Assembly: GCA_964436005.1 (NCBI GenBank)
Contig: CAYTBK010000216.1
Coordinates: forward strand, 1-5,810
Direction of reading: 5' to 3'
Length of the DNA: 5,810 nt
Source of the DNA: JAGNHB01 sp964436005
GTDB lineage: Bacteria > Acidobacteriota > JAAYUB01
The notes under the pieces were generated by a model. That model ran no database searches and was not told the origin of the DNA. It was given only the letters and a program-made list of their open reading frames with translations. Of this stretch, positions 5,810-5,810 are shown one piece after another (within the stretch, counting starts at the first letter, position 1; every line of letters starts with the position of its first letter). A program made the translations under genes and the position numbers.

Positions 5810-5810
5810 G

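Noticed and set aside
1..5810. An undescribed accessory, defence or mobile system
   Set aside because: All substantial coding space is filled by recognisable chaperone and translation genes plus one small TPR-like protein. There are no direct repeat arrays, transposase motifs, tRNA or attachment-site-like sequences.

Overview
The window is an ordinary, GC-rich stretch of bacterial chromosome carrying housekeeping genes in two convergent blocks. I see no mobile element, CRISPR array, RNA gene or defence system, and no evidence of a previously undescribed system. The likely host is a member of Acidobacteriota or a close relative. The main clue is a 22-residue C-terminal fragment at the left edge that resembles the end of the VWFA-related proteins expanded in that phylum. 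The high GC content and the gene order rplM-rpsI-rpsB-tsf are compatible with this but not diagnostic.

Left block, + strand (1-2831): the tail of the probable VWFA-type protein ends at 70. A gap of about 75 bases follows, with an imperfect hairpin and a possible sigma70-type promoter. Then come grpE (nucleotide exchange factor) and dnaK (Hsp70 chaperone), 15 bases apart and clearly one transcription unit. No dnaJ or hrcA lies in the window and I could not find a CIRCE operator. GrpE has a long acidic, Gly-rich N-terminal region, and its start codon is uncertain. DnaK is full length, but an almost invariant linker threonine is isoleucine and it lacks the usual EEV(D)-type acidic tail.

Right block, - strand (5809 down to 2855): rplM (L13), rpsI (S9), rpsB (S2), tsf (EF-Ts) and a small TPR-like protein of unknown function, with gaps of 18, 44, 69 and 22 bases. 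This looks like a translation operon whose promoter lies beyond the right edge. rpsI and rpsB both appear to start with TTG, each behind a strong Shine-Dalgarno. The rpsB-tsf gap holds a perfect 12-bp inverted repeat without a U-tract, a good candidate for RNA-level control or processing. S2 carries a C-terminal extension of about 60 residues, and EF-Ts is the short form.

The two blocks meet at a perfect GC-rich hairpin with A- and T-tracts on its two sides (2797-2831), which should terminate transcription from both directions.
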